DNA from: Onchocerca lupi
Lineage: Eukaryota; Nematoda; Chromadorea; Rhabditida; Onchocercidae
Length of the DNA stretch: 64,000 bases
Direction: 5' to 3'
NCBI GenBank assembly: GCA_028564675.1
Contig: JAOVVO010000239.1
Span: 1-64,000, forward strand
The position numbers were made by a program, and so were the translations under genes. The notes beneath the pieces are model-generated. The model saw only the letters and a list, made by a program, of their open reading frames with translations, made no database searches and was not told the DNA's origin. How positions within the stretch are numbered: position 1 is the stretch's first letter; each line of letters starts with the position of its first letter. Below are positions 13,969-25,789 of this stretch, piece by piece.

Positions 13969-14043
13969 ATGACACAAATACAACGCCGAGATGACGTATT
14001 TGTGGATTCGTCGCAGATCGAAGAAACATCGCAAAATGATCAT
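13969..14043 (+). CDS. Candidate 5' exon of mre-11 (tentative)
   Basis: An ATG at 13969 opens 25 in-frame codons (MTQIQRRDDVFVDSS...) that are hydrophilic and acidic, like the short variable N-terminus before the ILVATD motif in other MRE11 proteins. Joining at 14043 to the next exon at 14181 keeps frame, but the donor (CAT|GTTGGT) is weak. The better-looking donor four bases on (G|GTTAAT) would break frame. So this is either an alternative first exon or non-coding sequence. If used, the protein would be 556 aa instead of 531. Confidence 0.35.
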
Positions 14044-14180
14044 GTTGGTTAATTGTATAATTTTATTTTTTGTCAAATTTTAAATAAAAATGATTTTCAA
14101 GGATATGCATACAGCTGTAACAATTCCTGATAGGAATTAATGACACAATTGCTTCTTATATAAAATATTTTATTTTGAAG

Positions 14181-16698
14181 ATGCGAATATTAGTTGCTAC
14201 CGATTTGCATATAGGATTTGCGGAGAAGATTTTGGGTCGTGATGAGGATTCGATAAGAACATTTGAGGAAGTTCTGCAAATTGCCAGCAGAGAAGAAGTT
14301 GATTTCGTTTTGCTGGGTACTTTTGTCTTTTTTAGACTTAGTTTTGATCTAAAATTATTTCTGCACAAGGCAAAGTTATTATTGCAAGATTTTATATGCA
14401 AAACTTAATTTAGCAATCTTGTCATGATGTAAGATCATGATAATGTTGGACATCTTTACGAAAGCATATTGAATTTCTAGCTCAGTCCATTAGTATCCAA
14501 ATCAAAAAGTGGTTGGAATTGATTAATCTATATTAATATGGGATGAAATTAATTCTAGGCGGTGACTTATATCATGAAAATAATCCTTCTCGTGAAATGC
14601 AGCATCGTGTGACACGATTACTTCGTCGTTATTGCCTAAATGATCGTCCCGTGGCTCTTCGTTTTCTAAGTGATCCAGTTGTAAATTTTCGGCACAGTGC
14701 CTTCGGCAATGTAAATTATGAGGTATTATTATTCTCAAATTATGCTTATTTAAAGAATTTATTTGTTATATTATGAAGCTTTTTTTTTTCATAAATTAAA
14801 AAAAATTTACGATTCTCTGACGCCCATTTTGAATAGCCGTGGAGAAATAAGGAACTCAATGTCATAATATCACATCGCGATGTCCATAATATATGTCCAG
14901 TAATTGTGAGGATATATTTGTTAAATATCACTTTCAAACTTTTCCGCTTTATCGTCACAAATCTAAAATGTGATGAGATAATGTGACTATATTTATTTGT
15001 TTTATTATATCTGAACTATCATATTTTCCAAAAAATTTTTACTAATAAATCTATAAGATTAATGTAGTATTTTTATGTTATGTGAAATTATTCACATTTC
15101 TAAATTTGCGAATTATGTATGAATTTTTGTATTTGGAATTATGTTTCATGTTTAGGATAGTAATATTAATGTTGGTTTACCGATATTCACAATACATGGA
15201 AACCACGATGATCTTAGTGGAAAGGTTAGCATCTTAAATTAAGAATGTAATTTACTATAATTCTATTCATTGATAACACCAGACATATTGAGAATTGAAT
15301 TATTGCTTCAGGAGTATCTGATTTATTAGCATATAGTACTTGAAAAATATGTCACCAAACTTTAATGACACTTATGTATGAAATTGGCCCGGATATATTT
15401 AGACATGCAGCTCTAGTTGTTCATATTTATTTAAACTTCTTTTTTATGTCAGAAAATTTGAAGGGTTTAACAGCGCTGGACATATTACATGAATCAGGTC
15501 TTATCAATTTGTTTGGTAAATTTGAAGAAATTGATCACTTTATTGTTTCACCGATACTTCTGTCAAAAGGAAAGACGAAATTAGCATTGTATGGCATTGG
15601 CAGTCAACGAGATGATCGCTTATGCAGAGCATTTCGAGGTTCGATTTGAAATTTCAAACTGACATTTATTGGATACTTTCTTCTCAAAATAGGTTTATCC
15701 TAATTATTTTAACCATAAATGGAAAATAAGTGAATGGTTGTTTGAGTTCTGAAAGTGTAAAGTTCATTTTTCTCTTTCACTGCAAATATAAAATTCATTT
15801 TTTTTCGTTTTACTGAAAATATAAAGTTCATTTTGTACCTCGCTATGAATGTTAGAATATTGTTTAGAAGAAGAAATTCGATTTCTGCGCCCCAAAGAAG
15901 ATGCAGAATCATGGTTCAATATACTTGTTTTGCATCAAAATCGACCGGTACGAACACGTGAACGATCAACTGGTGGACATCTACCCGAAAATCTTATTCC
16001 ATCATTTTTTGATCTCGTTATTTGGGGACATGAGCATGAATGTAAAATTGGTAAGTTATTTGAATGTGATCAGTTTTTCAAATATCATTGAGAAGCAGCA
16101 ACATAACCGATTGAAATTTGTTAAAGTATAATTCCATTTTTGACGAGAATTCAGTAATTACTTAAAACTTGAATTCTTAGCTTTTTGGAAAATAAATGCA
16201 TAAGTTATTCCAAACTGTTACATTGGCTAATGTATATAATATGATAATTGTTTGCAGATCCGCAATATTATGAAAGCGGCATTAATGTCTGCGGTGATGG
16301 TAAGTTTATAAGTTTTTCAGGATCTTTCGCTTTTATTCATTATCAAACTACACTTTTTGTCCTTTTTGTAGAAGTTTCTTGCTTTATTTTCCAGACTGTG
16401 ATTCACTATGTTCCAGGTTTCTACATAATACAGCCAGGTAGTACCGTGGCTACTGCACTTTCACCAGAAGAAGCTAAACCAAAGCATATTGCTCTTATTA
16501 CAATTAGTGGACGCAAATTCTTTTCTCAGAAAATAGCCCTGGAAACACCTCGTCAGTTGCTTTTCGCTGATTTAGCAATTACTGTCAAACCGCCTTCTAC
16601 TGCTTCAAAGAATAGCCGATCAAAAAATATGCCTGTTCGTTTATTTTGTTTGTATTTATAGAACATACAATTTAAAGACATTCTGTTTGGTTTTCGTT

Positions 16699-16734
<36 letters not shown>

Positions 16735-18067
16735 ATCTTTATGTTTTTCATGTTATGAAAAATTTGAAGGATGAAAAGTTGATAGCGGCAGAAGTTGAAA
16801 AAATGTTGGCAGAAGCTGAAAAAATGAAAACGACAAGGCAAGCTCATCCTCCGTTATTGCGCCTTCGAGTAAATTATCCAGAATCATGGGCTAATATTAT
16901 GGTAAGTTGTTTCGGATAGTAGGCTATTGATTTAAAAACGTCGATTATATTAAGAATCATTTTGTCTGTTGAAGAATTATCATGCTTTTGTTGTGAAATA
17001 TTTGACCACTTTAGAAATTAAATTGTCGACAGTTTGGTGTTGCATATTCAAGACGAATAGCAAATCCTTCTGATATGATAACTGTTAAAATAATGAAATC
17101 AAAAAACGAAGGGAAGAAAGGGAAAGACGGTTTTAAAGTTGCCACAAATATAGAACGAGCAACAACGGTTGAAGAAATTGTAAGATTTTTTTTTAGAAAG
17201 ATTATTGCAAAATGAAAACTATTGGCTAGTAGAACATTTCTCTTCAACTGAAATATTGGAAATTCTTATGATCATCAAATTTTTATTGGTCAAAACGGTG
17301 ATTTCACTGTAAATATTTTTTTTGATTTAGACTGTGCTCTTCTATGATTAAATAATTCCGAGTTGAAGTTTTTAGGAAAATGGGTTGAAAATATGACTTA
17401 ATTGTACTGATTTTAACGTCACAGTATAATTACAATTATATTTCGCTACACAAGTCTGTGTTAATTCCAAATCTTTAATATTACACTTGCCGGAATTTAT
17501 ATTAATCATTATTTCTTTGAAATATTTACGATAATTTTAAAACGAAAATGTTCTTGTTAATGTTTTTTGCGAAATTTCGTGTCTATTCCAGGTTAACACT
17601 CATTTTGCTGCACAAGGTAATGATACACTTATGGTACTCGATACGGGAACACTGAATGATGTTGTGAAATTTCAAGTTGAACAAGAAGATGGAAAACGAG
17701 TTAAAAATAAGCTGGTCATCGAGAATTTGCAAATCAAAAAGAAGAAATTAATTGATGCTCTTTGCAAAGTTTCATACGACAATTTTCTTTCCTTCGATAA
17801 AATCGTAAGTATTATCCATATTTATTATTTTTATTCAGTATTAAATATAAACACTTTGCAATAAGCATTTATGAGAGATTGACATTTCTGAAGCGAATCA
17901 AAATTTTTGTTTGCATATATGAATGATCATATGTTTTTTCGATTACTGTTCTTCACTTTGTTTTGCAGCCAAGTCACCAATTTTTGGAGCAGTTCGAGGA
18001 ATTAATAAATTCCGATATCAAAAAGGTCCGAAGTGCCAATATTCAAGGATTAAAAAGTACCGAGTAA
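14181..18067 (+). CDS. mre-11: MRE11 double-strand break repair nuclease
   Basis: Mn-dependent nuclease of the MRE11-RAD50(-NBS1) complex that processes DNA double-strand ends in the nucleus. Exons: 14181-14316, 14559-14722, 15156-15224, 15464-15638, 15868-16050, 16258-16299, 16417-16634, 16770-16901, 17015-17179, 17592-17804, 17969-18067; phases agree and give 531 aa. The phosphodiesterase motifs are intact: ATDLH (D8, H10), GGDLYHEN (D48), GNHDD (115-119), LHQNR and GHEHECK (H236, H238). The Mre11 DNA-binding/capping region follows (LRLRVNY...RRIANPSDMI). It ends soon after a helix 'SHQFLEQFEELI', so the long Arg/Gly- and Ser-rich C-terminal tail of human (708 aa) and C. elegans MRE11 is missing or lies in unrecognised exons. 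Several acceptors are GAAG or TTAG rather than TTTCAG. A 5' exon at 13969-14043 is possible. Confidence 0.92.
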
Positions 18068-18607
18068 TAGGAAATGATTCTGTAATAATTAATGCCCAAT
18101 GTACATGTAATGGATGTTGGAAATAAATTTTTTGGTTTGTATTCGGAAATATTTAAATATTGCAGTTCTCTTTCGTTTATCATATATTTAATGCAATACA
18201 TTTCAAATGGTTTCTTGAAAAATCATTATAAATTCACGCGAATTTCAATTTTCATATTATTTTTTTAGTCAAAGGGAGAGACACTTTGTGAGGGAAAAGT
18301 TGCAACTGTAAGAGAGATTCTTTTGCTCACGAAAAATATTGTTGCACTATGACTGGAAAGTGGTGCTGACATTTGGAAAGAAATGATAAGGAACTATGGG
18401 AAATTGTTTATCAAATATTAGTATAGTTAGTTAATTAGTTAGAAATAACTACACATAGAATGAAAAGTTAAGGTATGTTTGCGTAGTATTCAAGTAAAAA
18501 TTTTTTATATTTTACCATTTGAAATTCTTTAGATTGGGGGCAGGTTCCTTGTCAGAAATGGTCTTTTTTTTTATACTTTTTAGGTGAACTACATTGCAAA
18601 AAAACTG
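18068..18607. other. Short gap between mre-11 and WDR24
   Basis: Only about 540 bp separate the two coding regions. It contains the mre-11 poly(A) signal and, just before the WDR24 start, a poly(T)-TTTTTAG acceptor near 18584 suited to spliced-leader trans-splicing (inference). No other gene is seen. Confidence 0.5.
18122..18127 (+). terminator. Poly(A) signal AATAAA of mre-11
   Basis: A canonical AATAAA hexamer lies 55 bases after the mre-11 stop codon, the normal distance for a compact nematode 3' UTR. Confidence 0.55.
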
Positions 18608-21600
18608 ATGCATACAGGAGAGGAAAATCATCGTCAAAGTATCTTTATCGATTTACAAGAGCAAATTGATTCGATTGCTCCAAATAAATGTTTCACACGA
18701 GTAGCTGCTGCTGGCAGTAAAGGATGTTTGTTTTCTTTTTACATGTAATTTTCATTTAATCATATAAAAAATATTTGATGAAATATCGTTTCTGTGATGC
18801 CTTTCTAAAATATTAGGAAAAGTATGTTAGATATTTATTATGTTTCAGTATTAAAAATTTTTGCAATCGAAGAGAATGGATTCAATTTCGTTGCTGACTT
18901 TCGTTCAGTACGCAGTCGACGATTGAACTTATTGTATTCAGCAAGCCATGTTTCATGGAGTCATTTGATCGGTTAATTTTCAGCACCCATTTTCTTGCCA
19001 AAAGCAGTATTTTTTCTTCAATTACTTATATCATTCAGCAAAATCGAAAGTTAGATTATGTGTTATGTGCAGCTTCTGTGGCTTGATTTCGACAGTTGCT
19101 ATAGATCTCTCGATATTTTCCAATTTTGAAATTTAAATTGTTTCATAAAGTCTCAGCTATTATTAAGGAGCATCAAGATACAATAAATATTGGAATTCAC
19201 TTTTTAGAGGTCATTTTTTTCTAGATAATATGATAGCTACAACATCAACGAATGGAGCTGTGGTCTTGTGGAATGTCGATAAAGCTGCCTTGCGTATTAT
19301 ATTCTATTCTATTCCTTGATTTGATATATGAAATAATGTGAAGAGAGGTTGATTTGGCAGTGTACAAATGAATTTTAAAAATAATTGTAATGGAAAATAG
19401 TTTAAATGCTTTTTGTATAGCTAGGTAATGAATATTTGCAGACCGTACTTATAAGGCGCATACTCGTTCAGCGACTAAAGTATGCTTTCATCAGGCAAAT
19501 CACAATACATTGATTAGTGGAGCCAAAGATGCAGCGGTGATTCAGTATGATTTTCGAATACCGGAACCGGTTAAAAAATTTATGTAAGCTGTCCTATCAT
19601 TAGTTTCTGGTAATGATATTTTTGTATTTCTGATGATAGTTTATTTAGTTCTCAAAAAAATTTAAGTCCATTATTTAAGCCGTTTTAAATCAAATTTTAA
19701 TTATTAATTCATTTTCAGCAGTGGTTCGTGTGATCCTATTCGTGATATGCAATTCGGTATCCATCCTAGCCACTACGATATATTTGTAGCTGCAGATGAT
19801 GGTGGTTCTGTGCGTTTCTGGGATTTGCGTAGAAACGATCGACCACTATACCAGTTTGTAGCACATCATGGTCCATCTAGTGTTGCACTGAATCCAAGTT
19901 ATGATGATCAGAATCTGATTGCTACTGCTGGCAGAGATAAATTTATAAGGGTATGATTTTCTTTAAAGAAATAATAACTCATTTTTGTTGAACAAATAAA
20001 ATCAATTCTGGAATCAGTATATTTATGTATGTTGATAAACATATTTCAAAAATATTTCATAGAATTAAAGATCTGGAAATGGTTCGACCGTTCTGAAAGT
20101 CAATTAAATTCAGCCATGTATTCGGTGGAAGCTACAGCATCTATTTCTCGAGTTTACTGGAGGCCAATGCATAAATATCAGGTTATTTATATTGATATTT
20201 AAGATATTTTTTATTGATATTGCTAATGTTTTATATAAAATTTAGATCAATTTTCCATAAAGATAATAGTTTTAATTTGTTAATATCAGATTTACTTACC
20301 AGTACTCTTAGGTAGCCAGCTGTTCTGTGGTAAGCGATATAAACATACACGTTTGGGATATACGAAGACCATTTTTGCCTTTTGCTAGTTTCGACGAACA
20401 TCGCGATATATGTTCTGGCAAGTTTAAAACTGCATATCACTAATTATACTATCTTGTATCTTTTTATATTTTATAAATAAATAATCTATATGTGTAATTT
20501 TCTAGATCTGGCTTGGAAAGAGAACGATGCAGAAATATTTTTATCGGCTGGCAAAGATGGATTATTGGTAATGCATTTCGTGGAAAATGCTCATCATCCA
20601 ATAAATCATGTGAGTGATGTTGCAGTTGATATATCACCTACTGGTACCATAGCTGTTGCAGGTAATGGCTGTCTTTATGTGTTCGGAATGTGCAAGCGTC
20701 TTTTATTTTTTTGTTTCTATAAATTGAACTTACTTTGTATTCAATAGCATTTTAAATTTCTGAAATTTGAGATGAAAAAAAGTATGAAAGACTATGACTT
20801 GAAGAGATCTTCGATTTGATCTACTAGACTTCTTTGTTCATAACTCAAAGAACACTTCTTTAATTCCAAATAATTCAATTTTTAAAAATTTCAAAAAATT
20901 AAAAATTGAGATAACATAATAAAGTGCATTAATCAGTTCCAGTCAGTAATTTTGTGATTTTATTGTAATATTCCAGTAAGCAGTCAATTGAATTTAAAAC
21001 ACGAATCACTAATTGAGCAGGAGAAAGCGCTAAAAGGTGAAGCATTTGTGCGACGGAGACGAAAGTATGATCCATTTCAATCGAGCATTCCCAGTTATTT
21101 GATTTGCTGTGAACCAACTGAAACAAATGTTCAAGTTTCATCGCAGCACTTTATTACTTTAGCTAAAAGGTTAGTACGTTTCAAAGTCAGATTTTTTTTT
21201 TTACACAAATTCGTTTTTTATTATTTTAATTGGTCAGTTAAAATAGCTTTTTCGTCTGTTTGTTCTGTCTAAGCAAAGAATAAAATATCTGAATAATTTT
21301 GCATTATCAGATGGATATATTTGGTATATTTTATATCCTTTTTTTTCTTTCTTTTCTGGACTTCAGGATATTTTTTAACAATTAATTGATTCTCATGAAA
21401 TTGGGAATTTCGAGAAAATGGCAGATGAGCGAAATTCTTAAATATTAGACTTCACCAAAATTCCATTGAGTTAAAGATAATGGTTCTAGTACGAGTCTTT
21501 GAGCTTTGAAATTTTGCAGTTTTGTAGTTAATGTCACTAGTGTTGTATGATAATATTGTATGATACTCATATTGTACATTTATATAGGTACAAACTGTAT

Positions 21601-24600
21601 GGTGATAACGCTTCATCATTGTGTTTTTACAACAGTCGTATAGCTGAAGATTTAAAGAAATATGATATTGCTCATACATGGCGTGTTGTTGGTTTTATCT
21701 GTCAATTTACCTCATTTTTTGAAAAATCATCAAGTGAAGAAACTTCTCCTGGTAGTCATGAAAATACAGAAAGTATGTGCTGATAACATAATCGGAAGTG
21801 ATTCGTATACAGTAGATATTTATTACTTTTTTTATGCATTTTACTGATGTTTTTGAAATTGTTTTTTTTTTTTTTCGGACTTCAGAATATTTTTTAACAG
21901 TTAATTCATTCTCATGAAATTCGGAATTTCGAGAAAATGGCAGATGAGCAAAATTCTTAAATATTAGACTTCACCAAAATTCCATTAAGCTAAAGATAAT
22001 GGCGCTAGTACGAGCGATACGGCAGCACGATCTCGCTTTCCTTCAAGTTTATCGTCTGGCGGAGTGGTACGAAATGTGGATGGTCAAAATGTTACGGATT
22101 CTATATTTTCCGGCGTAATTCCACAAACAATTTCTACTTCATCAGATTTTTTTTTCGGTGATAATGAACTGAATCTTGACGGTTTAAATAACGATCTTTC
22201 CGACTTCACACTTCCGTAGTTAGTGATTAAATTTTTGAAAAATTCTTCCAAATTTTCCGTCTTGTCGAAGTTTTTATTAAGTGGCTACATTAAAGAGTTT
22301 ATTCAGTTTTAACTCCATTAAAAGCTTCCATCAATACACAGGAAATCTTATGTATTCAATGATTTCATTAAGCAAACGAAATTCCTTAGTTATGGGCTAA
22401 TTTAAATAATGATTCGAAATTTTCTCTTATAAATATTTTTTTTGCAGTGACTTCAAAGCTCCAACAAATTTGAAAATGGAAGCTTTTACACCTCGACCGT
22501 ATGAAGAATTTGAAGCTGGTGAAACAAGTTGCTCTCCAAGTTCTGAGGAGCATCTTGATGACATAATGCCAAATCACACAAACGAACTGAAGCGATGTCA
22601 GATTGGTAGTTTTTTTTTTTTTTTCGCGTTTGACTCAGTTATGAATTAATGCAGAAATTTTAACGTATTGAGTAGGACCTGAAACAAATAACTGATATAA
22701 GTAGTTATCATAGCTATATGTCATTGGAACAAGCTTTTCTTTTCATTGAGAGATCTATCATAATTTAGAATCCAATGTGTTAAAATTTCTTACATCATTT
22801 CGTAGCTGAATTAAGATTAAGCAGCTTACATCGCTGTTTATCATAAAATGATGTGTGCAGTTGTCCTAATATTGCTATTACTTTACTAGATAGCGAATTT
22901 AGCGTGAGAGAGTTTATGATATTGCTTTGTGTTTTATGAAGCGATTATAAATCGAAGAAAATAATAGTGCAGGATTTGCCAGTATAAATATAACAATAAT
23001 TATAAATAATAAATTATCAAGATGAAAAAGAACTTAGCTATCGAAATTACTGAAAAAAATGAGCAATTAAATGACAACTGCCAAAAGTAATGCATCTGAT
23101 ACTATAAAGCATTATTTAGCAATTAAGTTTGAGGGAATTTTAGTGTTATTCTTTTTTTAAGGAAATCTGAGAATCAGAGCTGAACTTGCCTGTCCTCCAT
23201 TATGGGATCCACTTCCGTTATTATGTTCTATGTTCAATTTTTACTCTGATTTGGTAAGTTTTTAATTGTATTTTATCACGAATTTGATATAAGTCCCTAA
23301 TAATATCCAAGTAGATTAAACAAACTTATATAAAAAGGCATACAAAATTTTCAATTCCAATTTTTGAATTGGAAATAGAGTAAATTATTATAATATTTAA
23401 AGCAGAAATATATATTTCGCAATGGTGAAATTCATATAATTTGTAGTTAGAGCTATGTGTTGTGTCAGCCTCATCTTTTTGGTCGGATTGAATTTACTAA
23501 ATTGATTTCATATTTTGTAATAGTTATGATTTTCATAAAATAGCAGTTATGCATCACATCGTTAATATTTATAATAAGTTGTATATGAAGTGCGAAACAA
23601 TTTCTTAAAAAAATCGTTATGGCAAATGTTTTATAGGGTGATGTACAAACATGCGTATCTGTGCTACTGGTTCTAGGAGAAAAATCGAAGGAATTCATCG
23701 ATTTAGGTACGCAAAAAGTATGGTTCCTCGATTATATCAGTAAGTATCGTATTTTGAAATTTTCCTACGATTAATATTTTATATATACGATGTCCTTTAC
23801 ACATATATTGTTGTTTAAATTTCTATTAATTTCTTAAATAGGTAAAAATTCAGGATACTTGTTTCGATTGATGGTGATAAACTTAGGCACATTGGAAGTT
23901 GATTTTTTAATTATATATGAGAAAAATGAAAGTGCATAATGATGGCTATAAAATTGCTCCTCGTATTTTTGGGATTGTTAGGAATTAGAAAAAAGTATAT
24001 AATTGTATCCAGAATGTCACATTTGTTTGACCACACAGTTTGAAAATTTTGGTAGTTTACCCCCAATAAAACTGAGTCAAAGTCATTTTATAAATCTTTT
24101 TCACCATAATTGAGCACTATGTTGACATGATACTAATAGATATGCTTGAATGTTATGAATTATGGAATACAGCCGCAGAAGTGATTAAATTATGTTGGAT
24201 TGCAGCTGTTAACAGTTTAAGCAACGAGGTATTTCTTGTTATTTTTATTCAGTTTTCAATATGATGAAAAATGAAAGTACTTAATTGCTACTGTAATTTT
24301 GGATTTCATCAATAATTCCATCGTTTAGTGAAAAATGAAATGTTTTGGGAAACTAGCTTTGCTGCAGTCACTTTCTAGTCATTTAAATGTACATTCAGCT
24401 GCATTTCAAAGTTTTTTCTTTCTTCCATACGTGCCTTTTATGGATAAAGCAAGAAATAGAAAAATTTGAAGAGTGAAGATTATATGAATGAAAAAGTCTA
24501 ATTTATGTTTCAGTCTTCATTAGCTATAATTTTAGTGGTAGGTTTGAATTTTATGATGAGTATTATAGATTTTTTCAGTCTTTCATAGGGTATATTCGAT

Positions 24601-25218
24601 ACTTTAACTATCCACACTTCCATTTATTTTGCTTGGTAATGTGCCAATTGAACCATTTATTTGCCTTCCATCGAAAAGTTATTTTTTTTAAATCAATTAT
24701 GAGGAAGGGGTTGTTGAGAACTCCCATCATTTATTTTTGATTCTGATCTATCAAAGTTTTGATTTGTCAATTTTTTTTTAAATATTTTTTTGCCGACTTG
24801 AATGAAGCCATTAATTTACGGTTACGATATTTCAGAGTACTTCGATCAAATTATTATGCACCAAATGCAAGACAGTGTCTGTGACAGCATCACCGTATTG
24901 CAAGAAGTGTCGTAGGAAATTCAATTTTAACTGTTCCCTTTGGTATTATTTCTCAATTTTCTTATTTCTTAACAGTATAATTTAAAGTGATACTTTGAAA
25001 TTCCACTTTTCGTGCAAGCTAGATAAGTGACCCGGTTAATGCGACTGAAAGTTATAGGGTGTCTTCCAAAAGTGACATATTTCAGTTCTTTGCCAGTTCA
25101 TGGTATTTGGAGTTGGTGTCGTGGCTGTGCACATGGTGGTCATCCTCATCATTATGCAGAATGGTTTGCTACAAATAAAAAATGCCCAACTGGATGTGGT
25201 CATTCATGTGTTCAGTAA
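18608..25218 (+). CDS. wdr-24: WDR24, GATOR2 complex subunit
   Basis: WDR24 is a scaffold of GATOR2, which relieves GATOR1 inhibition of the Rag GTPases and so activates TORC1 at the lysosome. Exons: 18608-18716, 18849-18971, 19225-19293, 19442-19583, 19719-19950, 20071-20181, 20312-20417, 20506-20661, 20977-21169, 21588-21772, 21990-22215, 22448-22605, 23162-23253, 23637-23739, 24140-24228, 24836-24942, 25086-25218. All phases agree and give 777 aa, close to human WDR24 (790). WD40 blades fill the first half (e.g. VRFWDLR, INIHVWDIRR). A disordered Ser-rich linker and a helical region (AELACPPLWDPLP) follow. The C-terminal RING-like zinc domain has CTKCK, CKKCRRKF, WCRGCAHGGH and ends KKCPTGCGHSC, the family hallmark. 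Oddities: a GC donor at 20418 and an acceptor at 21990 that lies inside a 138-bp duplication. Confidence 0.93.
21358..21495. repeat. Copy 1 of a 138-bp duplication in WDR24 (intronic)
   Basis: Direct repeat with 21877-22014, same length and about 9 mismatches by eye. This copy sits wholly inside the intron before the exon at 21588 and includes a decayed image of the acceptor and first 25 bases of the exon that starts at 21990. Reading on from it gives a stop within a few codons. Confidence 0.9.
21877..22014. repeat. Copy 2 of the 138-bp duplication, spanning an active splice acceptor
   Basis: Partner of 21358-21495. Its last 25 bases are the start of the WDR24 exon 21990-22215, whose phase fits both neighbours. 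A poly(T) run precedes both copies. Confidence 0.9.
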
Positions 25219-25789
25219 TTTTTAACGACTATTCAATGTATTGTATTACCGGAAATAATTCAATTTAAGGGAGATTTGGTATTTAATCAATTCAATCTTA
25301 GTGTTGTATGATAAATGGACTATGAAATTGTTTCGTTATGTTTTGTTTTATTTACATATAATGCAGCTGTTTAAGATAAAGTGCTAGTTCATCTTTTAGT
25401 GATGAATTATTCCTAAGTGCCATGAATATACTTCTCACTTTTATTTTTTATTATGCAGTTGATTAAAAGCTCAGATTTTAGATAATTAAATTTGTCAAAT
25501 ATTATTAATGCATATTTCTGTTATTCTGTCATGTAATTTACAAGTTGTGCATCTGTAAGTGAAAAATGAATTGAATTAAGATAAATTAAATTTAAATAAA
25601 GAATGTTTGTATATTTTTCTAATTCGAAGATATGCTCAAAAATTTTATAACGTCATTCAATCGTTCAGTGCAATACATTCCATTGAATTAATAGTCAACA
25701 TGTCTAATATAGCCTTATTATCTATTTCATAAAAAAAGAACTATCTTATTGAAATTTTCAAAAATCTGTCATAAAATTTTAAAGATTAG
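25219..25789. other. Short gap between WDR24 and ADCK2
   Basis: About 570 bp of AT-rich sequence holding the WDR24 3' UTR. A GATTAG acceptor lies directly against the ADCK2 ATG at 25790, as expected of a trans-spliced message (inference). No gene seen. Confidence 0.5.
25595..25600 (+). terminator. Likely poly(A) signal of WDR24
   Basis: AATAAA 377 bases after the WDR24 stop and 190 bases before the next start codon. Other AT-rich variants nearby could be used instead. Confidence 0.4.
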
